Below are positions 25,736 through 35,900 of a DNA stretch of 64,000 bases, in pieces. A program made the position numbers and the translations under genes. The notes below the pieces were generated by a model, which saw only the letters and a list, made by a program, of their open reading frames with translations, was not told where the DNA came from and did no database searches. The DNA is from an uncultured Bacteroidales bacterium. Its GTDB lineage: Bacteria; Bacteroidota; Bacteroidia; Bacteroidales; F082. The stretch lies in contig CAMYYD010000003.1 in NCBI GenBank assembly GCA_947303395.1, positions 124,001 through 188,000 on the forward strand, written 5' to 3'. Every line of letters begins with the position of its first letter. The stretch's first letter is position 1.

Positions 25736-27153
25736 TTTTTAATAGTTTTCGTTCCAAATGACATGTAAAACAGCAGTGAGTTGAAGAAACAGAAGAAGAT
25801 GATTCCAAGTTGCACTTCAAAAATCGACTCAAACAAGGCGTTGAACCCCATCATGAGCAAAAATGAGAAATACAACATGTCGAATTTCTTCCGTTTTATC
25901 CACAAAACCAACGGCACGATAAAATATGCAAGCAATAGCAAAACTCCAATAATTCCGACACTTATCAAAGTGTCGAAATACATATTATGTGCGTTGATTT
26001 CATTATCTATCGCAAACCTAATAAATTGATATTCAACAAGATACTTTCCAATGGTATCAGGCTCCACACCATATTTAGGCGCCTTCGCCATCATATCTCT
26101 TCGCATTGTATAATCAGGCTCATAGTATTGATTATCAATAACTTCATCAATAACAGCCGCCATTTTCGGAGTTATCTTCTCAACAATTTTAGTTTTGTAT
26201 TTTTTGTAAGACTCTTGTGTAACCTCAGTCCTGTCGCCTGTTCCGACTCCCCACAGCCAGTTTTCTTCCAAAACAGCTTTGTAGCCTTTAAATTGCACAA
26301 GTCTGTGGTCAGACGAATGCTCCGATTTGATATCGCTAATCGTGTTCGTTATTCTTTCCATGCTCTGCGGAAAAGCGATAATCGCTCCGGCAACAGCAAG
26401 CACAAAAACACCGCCCATCGCCCAGCCGATTTTCTTCTTTTTCATGATGAAAGTCAGCCAAATCCATTGCAAAATGAACAGCAAAACCATGCAAATCAAG
26501 CCAGCCCTTGATCTTATCAAAATAGTGAAAACAACAAGAATTATATAGGCTATGCCATTGAATATCTTTACTTTACGATTTCCATCGCCAAAAATCTCCA
26601 TAAAACAGAACATCATTCCCAAACCTGCATACATCGAGAGATAGCTGTGGTGCACGTAATACAGCTTCATCAATCCCTGATCGAAAAACCTTTCACTGCC
26701 TGCTCCATTGAAAACCACATCGTAAATGGCATAAAACAGATTCATAAAGAAAAATAGTATGCATCCGAGAACTAACGCGTTGGCAATAGCTTTGAACCTG
26801 TTTTTTGTAATATACGACATGTCGGAAATGACGAAAATGGCAGGGAAAACAAGGAATCCCAGTTTCTTGCTGACTTGTGCCCAGCCCACCGAAGTGTTAT
26901 CTGTGTAAATCATTCCTACTAGATATATCACCCATGTCAAGGCGAAAATGAAATAAGCCCATTTGAGTTTCAACTGGTCCTCGTTCATCTTGAATTTCTG
27001 TTCAAATACGAGTTTCAACACCGCACAAACGAGCAACGCAACCTCAAAATACTGTGCCGCCAGCCAGCTGAAAGGAAGCGCAATCACCAGAAGCATCATG
27101 ATCAGAAGCTCTGCTTTTTGAAACGGTTTTAATCCCTTAAAAATATAGTTCAT
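25732..27153 (-). CDS. O-antigen ligase/polymerase-family membrane protein (Wzy-like)
   Basis: 473 aa, about 11-12 membrane helices, with a large periplasmic loop (about 240-375) before the last helices, as in the Wzy_C/O-antigen ligase family. The loop carries WLWGVGTGDR and NAHNMYFDTLISVG, motifs near the catalytic loop. It polymerises repeat units (Wzy) or ligates the glycan to a carrier (WaaL); sequence alone does not separate these. First gene of the operon, directly behind a promoter box. Confidence 0.88.
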   Translation of the reverse strand: MNYIFKGLKPFQKAELLIMMLLVIALPFSWLAAQYFEVALLVCAVLKLVFEQKFKMNEDQLKLKWAYFIFALTWVIYLVGMIYTDNTSVGWAQVSKKLGFLVFPAIFVISDMSYITKNRFKAIANALVLGCILFFFMNLFYAIYDVVFNGAGSERFFDQGLMKLYYVHHSYLSMYAGLGMMFCFMEIFGDGNRKVKIFNGIAYIILVVFTILIRSRAGLICMVLLFILQWIWLTFIMKKKKIGWAMGGVFVLAVAGAIIAFPQSMERITNTISDIKSEHSSDHRLVQFKGYKAVLEENWLWGVGTGDRTEVTQESYKKYKTKIVEKITPKMAAVIDEVIDNQYYEPDYTMRRDMMAKAPKYGVEPDTIGKYLVEYQFIRFAIDNEINAHNMYFDTLISVGIIGVLLLLAYFIVPLVLWIKRKKFDMLYFSFLLMMGFNALFESIFEVQLGIIFFCFFNSLLFYMSFGTKTIKK

Positions 27154-27172
27154 ACCCTTGCAGATTAAATTG

Positions 27173-27180
27173 CAAAGATA
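27173..27180 (-). promoter_or_regulatory. -7 promoter box of the exopolysaccharide operon
   Basis: TATCTTTG on the minus strand, 19 bases before the polymerase ATG at 27153. No comparable box was noticed at the tight junctions downstream, so this may drive genes down to about 10.7 kb. Confidence 0.6.
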
Positions 27181-27229
27181 GCACTATTTTTTTAAATAAA
27201 AATAAACAATGTGAATTTTATCGTTTCGG

Positions 27230-28513
27230 CTACTTAAAAAGACCCAATTCTTTAAATTCTTTTCTCAAATTTTTATGGAAAGTCCAACGCAAATCGGATA
27301 TCCACAACCGCACGTATTCGCTGTAATCGAAATAATAAACGTAGCTGAAATAGAGGTAAACCGAGCCTAAAATCGCGATTTTCCATGGCGCAAGACAGAA
27401 CAGCAACGTCACCCCGGTGGCCATGACAAGCGGATGCAAAAGCAGCTCCACACAGACGTTCACTGTATTACGGAAAGCTTTGTCTTTCAAGTTGTTAAGT
27501 ATAAACGACGCAGTTATCCAAATCGGGCATGAAACCACTGCGGCCACGATGAAAAACGGTAATCCGACAAGCACCATCAGCGTCTTCCAGAGCGTGCGCC
27601 AGAACGGAGTGCGCAAAGCCACCGACGACACCGAAATTCCTTCTTCCTTACGGTGCTTCGTGAACTCGTTAACTTTTTCAAACAATGTCTTAGCTTTTTC
27701 TGGTTCTTTCTCTTTGAATCTCAATATATTAGCGACAATTCGTTTATTTCTTAGCAAACGCATTTTTTGTGTCAAAGGTATGTATCCGGCTTTGATTTTT
27801 GTCATCTCCCAGATGGCATCATAGTCTTCATCATCTGGTATAAACGTTATCAACTCAGCCATTCTTTCTGTAAGAATTGCTTTTAAATTATTGATAATCA
27901 CCGCCTCATTCTCTCCTTCGTGTTCTTTCACATATTCTGTCACGTTGATTGGTTTGCCGTAATTAACCAAAATCGTCGAACGAAAACGGAAATAATCGCC
28001 GTATTCAAGTCCTACAGGCACAATATAAATAGGTTTTTCATGTCCGAACTGACGGTTGGCGTCCAATGCGATATGAAAAATTCCTTTGCTCAGCTGGCGC
28101 AACGAGTGTTTTGTGCGGTGCGCCGCCTCAGGGAAAAGATACAGCGGCACTTCGTCGTGCATCACGTCGACAGCCTGGTCCATGGTGTCGCCGTTTTTGT
28201 CGCGCACCGCTCCTATTCCATCACGAATTCTGAAAATCGGCAAGATTCTCAACCATTTCAATATCTTTGCAGTGACAGGATTCTTGAAAATATCACCTCG
28301 CGCAATAAAAACTTTCTTCTGCCTTGATGTCGCCAAAAGAACAAGGGCATCCATCAATGTATTGCAGTGATTACAGCCGAAAACGCACGCTCCATCCTTA
28401 GGGATATTTTCTTTCCCGATAACATGAAATCTCTTGAAACTGCGGCGAGTATGATGGTCAACAAAATGTTTCAAAAAAGAATATAGTTTGTCGTCGTCTT
28501 GGATCTTACCCAT
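27230..28513 (-). CDS. Lysophospholipid/glycerolipid acyltransferase-like membrane protein (PlsC superfamily)
   Basis: 427 aa from ATG 28513; a longer frame reaching 28618 crosses the divergent promoter and is rejected. The catalytic block is NHCNTLMD, the HxxxxxD form common in Bacteroidota members, followed by FPEAAHR. The C-terminal 130 residues have three or four hydrophobic segments. Family enzymes acylate glycerolipids; the acceptor here is unknown. Stands alone between the polysaccharide operon and the FMN-binding gene. Confidence 0.78.
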   Translation of the reverse strand: MGKIQDDDKLYSFLKHFVDHHTRRSFKRFHVIGKENIPKDGACVFGCNHCNTLMDALVLLATSRQKKVFIARGDIFKNPVTAKILKWLRILPIFRIRDGIGAVRDKNGDTMDQAVDVMHDEVPLYLFPEAAHRTKHSLRQLSKGIFHIALDANRQFGHEKPIYIVPVGLEYGDYFRFRSTILVNYGKPINVTEYVKEHEGENEAVIINNLKAILTERMAELITFIPDDEDYDAIWEMTKIKAGYIPLTQKMRLLRNKRIVANILRFKEKEPEKAKTLFEKVNEFTKHRKEEGISVSSVALRTPFWRTLWKTLMVLVGLPFFIVAAVVSCPIWITASFILNNLKDKAFRNTVNVCVELLLHPLVMATGVTLLFCLAPWKIAILGSVYLYFSYVYYFDYSEYVRLWISDLRWTFHKNLRKEFKELGLFK

Positions 28514-28533
28514 GTCGTTCACTTTTAAAAGCA

Positions 28534-28541
28534 CAAATTTA
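28534..28541 (-). promoter_or_regulatory. -7 promoter box of the acyltransferase gene
   Basis: TAAATTTG on the minus strand, 20 bases before ATG 28513. Confidence 0.5.
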
Positions 28542-28572
28542 CAAAAATTTCTTCGAAATGAAATAAAATTTG

Positions 28573-28580
28573 TAATTTTG
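28573..28580 (+). promoter_or_regulatory. -7 promoter box of the FMN-binding gene
   Basis: TAATTTTG, 20 bases before the ATG at 28601, divergent from the box at 28534-28541. Confidence 0.55.
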
Positions 28581-28600
28581 ACGCACTTTTTCAGTCCGTT

Positions 28601-29119
28601 ATGACGTTTATTATGCAATTTTATAGTATTATGATCAAAGTATTAAACTACATCTTCGTCGTTGCTCTCGGCTTCTTCGCCGTGATGTTCGGCATCGACC
28701 GTTTCGGAAACAACAACGCTCAAACCAGTGGTGACACAACACTTTACACAGAAGAATTTTGTCAGGATATCGTCGGTTTCAACGACATTATTCCGTTGGA
28801 AATCAACATGGTGGATGGAAAAATCGCTAGCATCAACATCCTCGACAACAAAGAGACTCCACGTTTCCTTCAGAAGGTTACAGATGCTGAACTCGTTGAG
28901 AATTTCTATGGTTTAACACCGAAAGAGGCAATAAATCTTGACATCGACGCGGTTAGCGGAGCCACTTACAGCTCAAATGCAATCATCAAATCGGTGAAAA
29001 CACGCATGGAAATCTACGAAAAGGAATCATCTCCTAATCCGTGGACATGGCAGTTGTTCGGCATTATCGGATGCGCTATTGTGTTGCTCGTTCTGAGTTT
29101 CTTCAGAAAAAATAATTAG
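28601..29119 (+). CDS. FMN-binding-domain membrane protein with flavinylation motif
   Basis: 172 aa (ATG 28601; Met5 or Met11 are alternatives). One membrane helix at each end (about 15-35 and 148-166) enclose an extracytoplasmic FMN_bind domain. The motif SGATYSS near residue 118 is the site where ApbE attaches FMN to a threonine in RnfG/NqrC-like proteins. That chemistry implies a redox role outside the cytosol, with ApbE elsewhere. No Rnf or Nqr genes are nearby. Its stop overlaps the convergent barrel gene by 4 bases. Confidence 0.82.
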   Translation: MTFIMQFYSIMIKVLNYIFVVALGFFAVMFGIDRFGNNNAQTSGDTTLYTEEFCQDIVGFNDIIPLEINMVDGKIASINILDNKETPRFLQKVTDAELVENFYGLTPKEAINLDIDAVSGATYSSNAIIKSVKTRMEIYEKESSPNPWTWQLFGIIGCAIVLLVLSFFRKNN

Positions 29120-30513
29120 AAAATATAGTTAAAACCTATATACGCCTTCATTCCTTCGCCGTCAAGCTTGTTGAGAGCTTTGGCGAATTCGGCGGAGACT
29201 ACAAAATTCTTGTTCATGATGAGCTTCAAGCCACATCCTGCTGAGGTGTGGAGACTCTCGCCTTTACCACTGTAAATCAAGTCGTATTCTTCCTCTGTGT
29301 CGTAGGTGATATGGTTCAGCTGTTTCATCGCAGCCTTTTGTTCCTCGAGACGGAATGTCTGCGTCACCAGGCCTGCGTCGAACATCGGATTGATAGCCAC
29401 GCACCAGTTCTGGTTGATAAACTTGAAATTCGTGATACGCCAACGCAATTCGGCGTTTAACCATGCCACTCCTTGACCGATGACGCTGTTACGGTTGATG
29501 CCTCGTCCAGTCGTGGAGCCGCCATACGCTTCGGTGTAGATCTTCTTGTAAAACATGAGGTTGGTGTTCATCATCGCATAGAATGGGATGTCGCCAGCGA
29601 TAACATTCTGAGCGCCAATACGATAGCTGAATGTCAGGTGGTCACCCCATACAGGAATATAATGATGGAACACTCCGGTGAATGTCAGATGGTCGTAGCC
29701 GTGACGGTCAATAAAATCGGGTGCTGCAGTGAATGTAGCTTCAAAATATATTCCACGAGTCGGATCGTTTTCGTAGTTTTTCGAGTCGTAGATGATGCCC
29801 GCCTTAAACTGTGTAACATGTCCGCCACCTTGCTCGTCTTCGCGGATAAGACCACTTTGACAATATAAGGAGTAAAGCGAATATTGATCTTCATATTTCT
29901 TGATAGTCATCGGTTTGAATTTGTAATCATAAAAAGCTAATCCAACTCCATAAGACAGATGTTCCAGATTTCCAATCTTTTGCCTCATACTTAGCACAGC
30001 TCGGAATTGTCGTCTGTCCATGTAATACAGTCCGCTTTCTTTCATTCCAGGTTCAGTGATATGACCAGGATAATGCAATCCTACATGATTAACCCTGTCA
30101 ATATTCACCGCAACATCTTTATAATATGGCGACGCATATCCGTTGAAACCGTAAAAATCAAATTTTTTATCGATAAAATATCCGAAATCAGCAAAAAGTA
30201 TTCCTTTTGGAATCACATTGTTCCAGTATGAATAGGAGCGAAAAATGCTCGAACCCTTAGTGTATGTTGACACTTCAAAGTTCATCTTGAAGTCGTAGCC
30301 AGGATATTTAGAGCCGTCTCCATAGTTGAAGACATCCATGCAAACTCCGTATTGGAATCCCATGTCACTGTTATATCCCACAACTGGCAGCGGTCCGAAG
30401 TTCCAGCCTTTTTTGATGATTTCGCCTTTTTCGTTTAAGGTCTTTCCGTTGTCCTGAGCCATCAAACCGAAGACTGCCAAAATAATGGCTAATGTAAATA
30501 CTATTTTCTTCAT
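29116..30513 (-). CDS. BamA/TamA-type surface-antigen outer-membrane barrel
   Basis: 465 aa from ATG 30513 (an upstream TTG adds two residues). Signal peptide about 1-19, ending LMAQ. The rest is a large barrel with the GRGINRNSVIGQGVAW stretch and a C-terminal GFNYIF ending in Phe, typical of the D15/BamA surface-antigen fold. It has no long POTRA array, so it is not BamA itself but a short member of the group. Function unknown; it lies between rsmI and the FMN-binding gene. Confidence 0.75.
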   Translation of the reverse strand: MKKIVFTLAIILAVFGLMAQDNGKTLNEKGEIIKKGWNFGPLPVVGYNSDMGFQYGVCMDVFNYGDGSKYPGYDFKMNFEVSTYTKGSSIFRSYSYWNNVIPKGILFADFGYFIDKKFDFYGFNGYASPYYKDVAVNIDRVNHVGLHYPGHITEPGMKESGLYYMDRRQFRAVLSMRQKIGNLEHLSYGVGLAFYDYKFKPMTIKKYEDQYSLYSLYCQSGLIREDEQGGGHVTQFKAGIIYDSKNYENDPTRGIYFEATFTAAPDFIDRHGYDHLTFTGVFHHYIPVWGDHLTFSYRIGAQNVIAGDIPFYAMMNTNLMFYKKIYTEAYGGSTTGRGINRNSVIGQGVAWLNAELRWRITNFKFINQNWCVAINPMFDAGLVTQTFRLEEQKAAMKQLNHITYDTEEEYDLIYSGKGESLHTSAGCGLKLIMNKNFVVSAEFAKALNKLDGEGMKAYIGFNYIF

Positions 30514-30667
30514 ATTCAATTATTTAAATATTCAAAACTACAATTTACTTTAATTTTTGGCTTTCAACCACACTGATTATATCTAAAAGTCGAATTTTTT
30601 CTTATTTCATCACAAATATTTAATTTTCGTCACAAAATAGTATCTAATTGTCAAAAATTGACAATTT

Positions 30668-31369
30668 TCATTCTACCGTCAATTCGGACGGATTCGATCC
30701 GTCTATACCAGATAAAACAATCACTATCTCTCCCTTCACTTCTTTCTCTTTAAAATACCTTATCACCTCTTCTAATGTTCCGCGTACGTTCTCCTCGTGA
30801 ATCTTTGTAAGCTCACGAGCCACTGAAACCTTGCGATCGGGACCCGCTACCTCTGCCAGTTGCTCCAACGTTTTCACAAGTCTAAACGGTGACTCGTACA
30901 AAATCGTAGTATATTCATTTTCAACGATTTGCTTGATTTTTGTCTGGCGACCTTTCTTATGAGGCAGGAAACCTTCAAAGATAAAATGATCGGCGGCAAG
31001 TCCGGAATTTACAAGAGCTGGCACAAAAGCGGTGGCTCCAGGAAGGCATTCCACTTCCACACCACGTTTGATGCACTCACGGACGAGCATGAAACCAGGA
31101 TCGGATATAGCTGGAGTGCCGGCATCGGTGACCAAAGCCATGCGCTCGCCATTGGCAATACGCTCAGCGATACGCTCCACCACGACATGTTCGTTGTTAA
31201 GATGGAATGCCACCATCGGTTTACTTATCTCATAGTGTTTCAATAAGTTACCGCTGGTACGAGTATCTTCAGCAAGGATTACATCGACCTCTTCGCGAAG
31301 CACACGCAATGCCCTCAAGGTGATGTCCTCAAGGTTACCTATCGGAGTTGGGACGAGATATAATTTCAT
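30668..31369 (-). CDS. rsmI: 16S rRNA (cytidine-1402 2'-O)-methyltransferase RsmI
   Basis: 233 aa tetrapyrrole-methylase fold enzyme that 2'-O-methylates C1402 in the ribosomal P site. The start YLVPTPIGNLEDIT, ILAEDTRTSGNLL and VTDAGTPAISDPGFMLV are diagnostic. Shorter than E. coli RsmI (286 aa); it lacks the C-terminal tail. Lies 6 bases after the acidic hypothetical gene and is probably co-transcribed with it. A weak hairpin (AATTGTCAA/TTGACAATT at 30646-30666) follows its stop. Confidence 0.93.
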   Translation of the reverse strand: MKLYLVPTPIGNLEDITLRALRVLREEVDVILAEDTRTSGNLLKHYEISKPMVAFHLNNEHVVVERIAERIANGERMALVTDAGTPAISDPGFMLVRECIKRGVEVECLPGATAFVPALVNSGLAADHFIFEGFLPHKKGRQTKIKQIVENEYTTILYESPFRLVKTLEQLAEVAGPDRKVSVARELTKIHEENVRGTLEEVIRYFKEKEVKGEIVIVLSGIDGSNPSELTVE

Positions 31370-31375
31370 GACGAT

Positions 31376-32170
31376 TTAAATAAATCTTCTTTCAACCAAA
31401 TCGTTTAGCTGTCTGTACGCTTGAGAATCGGTATCCCATTGAAGCTCAATCTGAAGTTCGCTCATGTAAACCTTTGCGCCAGAAAGCGTCGGGAAGTCAT
31501 TCAAGGCATCAATTGATTTGTTATAGCGATCAACTGAACCTCTAAACAAATCGTTGATAATCATTACTTTGTCATTGATTCCCAAAGCTAAACGAATATC
31601 TGTCACAGGTGTGCGCTGCAATCGGGCCGCAAGACTGTTATCTTCAGGCTCTGTAACTGGCTTTTCTGCAACAGGTTCTTCTGCAACAGGTTCAACATGA
31701 AACACTTCATCATCTTCGTCTTCCCAATCTTCCTCGTCTTCGTCAACGTCGTCATTGTCATCAACGGGCAATACATGTATTGCCCCTACGGGATTTTCTT
31801 TCTCCTTATCTGCCTTATCATCATTCTCTTCTTCAGGAATTTCTGGGATTTCAGGTTCATTCAAAACCTCAGCAGGTGTTTCTATTTCGAAATCGACATC
31901 GCGATTGATTAATTCACCACCTTCATTAATTTCGGTGTTTTTTGTATCATCACCCGCAACCTCATTGGCGGGCGAATGATGATTCGCCCCTACACCATAA
32001 TCACACAATAAATCGTAAAAATCGCGGGTGCGTTCCATCATGATGTCGAGGTCGAGACGGCTCATCTCACGGTCGTTGCGATACATGTAGTCAACCTGCA
32101 CCATCATGCGGCCCAGCTGGCGTTTCAGCTCAAGCACAATATTTTTTTCATCATTTTTTTGTGTTTCCAT
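31376..32170 (-). CDS. Acidic conserved hypothetical protein with two in-frame palindromic repeats
   Basis: 264 aa. The N-terminus (1-58) is a helix pair and the C-terminus (about 190-264) contains [17 protein letters not shown], which resembles a domain common in Bacteroidota proteins of unknown role. The middle is a low-complexity linker rich in Glu, Asp and Pro. Two stretches in it, [12 protein letters not shown] (59-70) and [11 protein letters not shown] (126-136), are encoded by palindromic repeats in the same frame. No catalytic motif. It is transcribed with rsmI and divergently from tdk through overlapping promoters. Function unknown. Confidence 0.7.
   Translation of the reverse strand: METQKNDEKNIVLELKRQLGRMMVQVDYMYRNDREMSRLDLDIMMERTRDFYDLLCDYGVGANHHSPANEVAGDDTKNTEINEGGELINRDVDFEIETPAEVLNEPEIPEIPEEENDDKADKEKENPVGAIHVLPVDDNDDVDEDEEDWEDEDDEVFHVEPVAEEPVAEKPVTEPEDNSLAARLQRTPVTDIRLALGINDKVMIINDLFRGSVDRYNKSIDALNDFPTLSGAKVYMSELQIELQWDTDSQAYRQLNDLVERRFI
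31766..31789 (-). repeat. In-frame palindromic repeat A in the acidic protein
   Basis: Perfect 20-base palindrome GGGCAATACATGTATTGCCC (31766-31785) plus CTAC. On the coding strand it reads GTAGGGGCAATAC and encodes VGAIHVLP. Confidence 0.85.
31970..31993 (-). repeat. In-frame palindromic repeat B in the acidic protein
   Basis: GGGCGAAT / ATTCGCCC arms (31970-31977 and 31982-31989) around four bases, preceded on the coding strand by GTAG as in copy A. It encodes VGANHHSP in the same frame as copy A. Confidence 0.85.
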
Positions 32171-32182
32171 GATAAAATTCTT

Positions 32183-32190
32183 TATTTTTG
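32183..32190 (+). promoter_or_regulatory. -7 promoter box of tdk
   Basis: TATTTTTG, 38 bases before ATG 32228. Forms part of the perfect palindrome TTTTGTAGCTACAAAA (32186-32201). Confidence 0.55.
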
Positions 32191-32196
32191 TAGCTA

Positions 32197-32204
32197 CAAA
32201 ATTA
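32197..32204 (-). promoter_or_regulatory. -7 promoter box of the acidic-protein/rsmI unit
   Basis: TAATTTTG on the minus strand, lying downstream of the tdk box so the two promoters transcribe across each other. Confidence 0.5.
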
Positions 32205-32227
32205 TAAAAAAATTAAACGCGTCGTAT

Positions 32228-32818
32228 ATGTTTCTCGAAAAAGATTCTCACAATAAATCGCAGGGCTGGATTGAAGTGGTGTGCGGCTCAATGTTTTCAG
32301 GCAAAACCGAGGAATTGATCCGTCGTTTGAACCGTGCCAGAATCGCCAAACTCAGGGTTGAAATCTTCAAGCCGGGAATCGACACGAGATACTCAGAAGA
32401 AGACGTGGTTTCACACAACGCCAACGCTTTGCATTCCATTCCAGTGGAAAACGCGCAGCAGATTTTGTTTTACTCCAATGAATGCGACGTGATTGGAATC
32501 GACGAAGCGCAGTTTTTCGGAAATGAGCTTATCGACGTCTGCCAACAGCTTGCTAATCAAGGTATTAGAGTTATCATTGCTGGTCTCGACATGGACTTCA
32601 TGGGCAAGCCGTTCGGTCCGATGCCTCAGCTGATGGCTATTGCCGAAGATGTCACAAAAGTGCACGCCATCTGTATGCGCTGCGGAAGTCTGGCACAGTA
32701 TTCGCACCGTACTATCGCTGGCGACAAACTCGTGGTTTTGGGCGAAACCGAGAGCTACGAACCTCTCTGCCGTGAGTGCTACAACAAAGCAATGGCGGAA
32801 AAAACCAAAGAGAAATAA
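32228..32818 (+). CDS. tdk: Thymidine kinase (type II)
   Basis: 196 aa from ATG 32228; the longer frame from 32159 spans the promoter and overlaps the divergent gene. P-loop [15 protein letters not shown] (about 21-35), the DEAQFF motif, and a zinc ribbon with CMRCG and CREC. It phosphorylates thymidine in the salvage pathway; cytosolic tetramer in this family. A repeat element starts 4 bases past the stop. Confidence 0.95.
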   Translation: MFLEKDSHNKSQGWIEVVCGSMFSGKTEELIRRLNRARIAKLRVEIFKPGIDTRYSEEDVVSHNANALHSIPVENAQQILFYSNECDVIGIDEAQFFGNELIDVCQQLANQGIRVIIAGLDMDFMGKPFGPMPQLMAIAEDVTKVHAICMRCGSLAQYSHRTIAGDKLVVLGETESYEPLCRECYNKAMAEKTKEK

Positions 32819-32821
32819 TAA

Positions 32822-32925
32822 TCTCTCACAGATTACACTGATTTGATCTGTGAAATCAGATTGCTTAGCAATCAAAATCATATAGTACAATAAATCAGTG
32901 CAAATCCGTGTTATCTGTGAGAGAA
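32822..32925. repeat. Inverted-repeat element, CAGATTACACTGATT variant
   Basis: 104 bp; left end TCTCTCACAGATTACACTGA and right end complementary (ATCTGTGAGAGA), with a smaller palindrome GATTGCTTAGCAATC at about 32859-32873. It fills the space between tdk and the macroglobulin gene. Related to the GCAGAT elements at 9109 and 10266. Confidence 0.8.
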
Positions 32926-32946
32926 AAAAGAAAAAATCATATTGCT

Positions 32947-35900
32947 ATGAAAAGATTGTTAATTTTCATAATAGCACTTGCTATATCATTGAGTATCAAT
33001 GCTCAAGACTACCAAAAACTTTGGAACGAATACAACGAAGCCATAGAGAATTTCCTTCCAGAATCAGCAGGAACGGTGCTGAATAATATCGAAAAACAGG
33101 CTCTGAAGGATAAAAACGAAGTTCAACTTATCAAGACAGTCCTTCGCAGATGCGAGATTTTTAACATGAAAGAGGAGAATCCGGAAGACACCATCGTCGG
33201 TTACTGCAAGTCGTATCTTCCAAAGCTTTCCAAGGCTTCGCAGGTGATTCTAAATACCGAAATAGCCAAGTATAAAACCAAATTCGACGATATTTTGGCA
33301 TACCAGGACGACGATTTCATAAAGACCGTCTCGATGGAAGATTATGCCGAACTTTTCCAATCGGACGACGACCGTTCAGTCTTCGACATCGACCTTGAGC
33401 CGACGCTTTACGATTACGTAATGCATTGTCTTACAAACGAATACTTCTGGTATTCCGAAAAACAAGTGCTGTTTGAAAAGCTTTTGAAGTTTGACCTCGA
33501 AAATGATTTCATCAAAGCTTATTATAATAATAGGATTAACCAACTTGGCCTAATTACCAGGCAAAACTATGATGATTTTTCGCAACTTGCCGCTGAATGC
33601 CCTGATAATGAACTTGTTGCGAAAATTAAAATCATACAGATTGATTATCTGACATACATGAGCGAATTTGTCGAAGCCAAGAGTCTATGCAACGAAACAA
33701 TGGATCTTCTCGATAAAAATCATCCGCTTTATCTTCAATGCGTGGAGTATATAAACAGTTTGCAACAAAAAGCCGTTGAAATTCAATTAAATAACGTTTA
33801 TATTCCAGATCAGCCTATCGCAGTGGGTTTAAAATATCGTAACACCACAAATCCGTCGTATAAAATTTTCAAGGTATCGACTGAGGAGTTTTTAAAATTT
33901 ACTCCTCGAAATCAGGAAGATGTTTTGCCATACCTGTTTTCTAAAAAACCGATAGTAGAGACAACTCTCGAAATACCAGCAGAGACTGATTATAAAGCAC
34001 ATTCATCGCTTATTGCACTGCCTGCTTTGCAATGCGGAATTTATTATCTTGTTTTTTCAAACACCGACAATTTTTACGATTATAAAAACCTGATGTATTG
34101 CGCTTTTCAAGTCAGCAATCTCGCGATGTTTAATTTGGAAACCGACGAAAACCTCAATATTTACGTGGTAAATCGCGAAACCGGCTTGCCTATGAGTTTT
34201 GTCACGGCGCACTTCACCGAACGAGTTTATTCGTACGACACCAAATCATGGGGACGCAAAACCGTTGCCGATGTGATTAGCGACAAAAACGGATTTCTCA
34301 CTGCGCCAATAACCAGAAAAAACTCGTATTACATTGATTTATACGACAAAAACGACACTCTGCTTTCAAATCAATTATTCTCATATTATAAGAGTTATAA
34401 AAAAGATAATATTTCAATAAAAAGTGAGATTTTCACCGACCGCGCCATTTATCGTCCAGGGCAGACTGTGCAATTCAACTATCTCGCCTATCGCGGCAAT
34501 TCAAAAGAAAAAGAGGTTATTGCTGACTATCAAACCGTTGTGTATTTCTGCGATGCAAACAACCAAATTATTGATTCACTGGAACTTATAACCAATGAAT
34601 TTGGCACCTCACATGGCAGTTTCAACATTCCTACCGACAGACTTAACGGCGATTTTTGTATTAAAGATGAACACGGCAGGGAATGGTTGAAGGTGGAGGA
34701 ATACAAGCGTCCGACCTTTGAGGTGACGTTTGACGCGCCTGCAAACGAGTACAAAATCGGCGACAGCATCAGTATTTCCGGCAAGGTTGCAGCGCTCTCA
34801 GGATTTGGTCTCGACAATGTTGAATTTAAATATTCTGTAGTCAGAAAAGCCTCGTTCCCGTTCAGATTTTGGCATTGGACACCACCTTATTACATCTCTG
34901 ACGAGACAATTTCAACAGGTGAAGGTATCACTTCCGTTGATGGCAGCTTTAACATTGATTTTCAATTGTTACCATCCGATGATTATGAAGTTGCGAACAT
35001 GCCAAAATACACTTACAATATAATTGTCACAGCCACCAACAAGCAAGGCGAGTCGCAAAGCGGACAATACAGCATTTCAGCCACATATAATAAATATGAT
35101 ATTCGAATTGAAGGCCCAACTATTGTTGACGTGAAAGATCTGGACAAAATGTATGTCACTGCAGCTAATATTAGTGGAAAACCAGCAAGCACTCAAATTG
35201 AATATAAAGTATTTAAAATCAATGATATAGACAGATATCCAAGAGATTTGGGCGATTTCGACAGAAAGATTTTAAGCGACGCTTTACTTAAAGCTTATTT
35301 CCCTAATTTTGATTATTATGCGAAAGATATAATTTCGAAAGAGATTGTCTGTCAAGGAGTTATAGATGTTGATGGAAAGGCGATACTATTCAAAGACAAT
35401 GACAAGCTAGCCATCGGCAAATACATAGTCGAACTTCGCGCTATTGACGACACTTTATCCGCATTTTCAGAGCAGTATGTTGTCTGCGACATGAAGTCGA
35501 AAAAGATGCCTTACAAGTCGATGTGTTGGACCAATATCGATAAAACTTCAGCTCAACCCGGCGAAACCATCAATTATTACGTTGGTTCGTCGGAGAAAAA
35601 CGTATCAGCTTTGGTAATTATCAAAAAAGGCGACAAACTTCTAAAATCAGAACGTATCTTGTTGAATAACAATATTGTAAAGGTATCTTACAAAGTTCGT
35701 GAAGAAGACCGTGGACGTATCGGTTTCCAGGTCGCAATAGTCAAACACAACACAGAAATGCGCCTTGTAGATTTCGTGACAATACCTTTCAACAACTGGG
35801 ATTTGGATGTCGTTTTGCACACTGAGCGCAATAAAATGCTTCCCGGCGAGCAAGACACCTGGAGTCTGACGGTTAAAGACTATAAAGGCAAGCCTGCCAA

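Noticed and set aside
30646..30666. Terminator after rsmI
   Set aside because: The 9-bp stem is AT-rich and has no T run on the transcribed side; too weak to call.
32159..32227. N-terminal extension of thymidine kinase
   Set aside because: Overlaps the divergent promoter and the opposite gene; the canonical protein starts at 32228.
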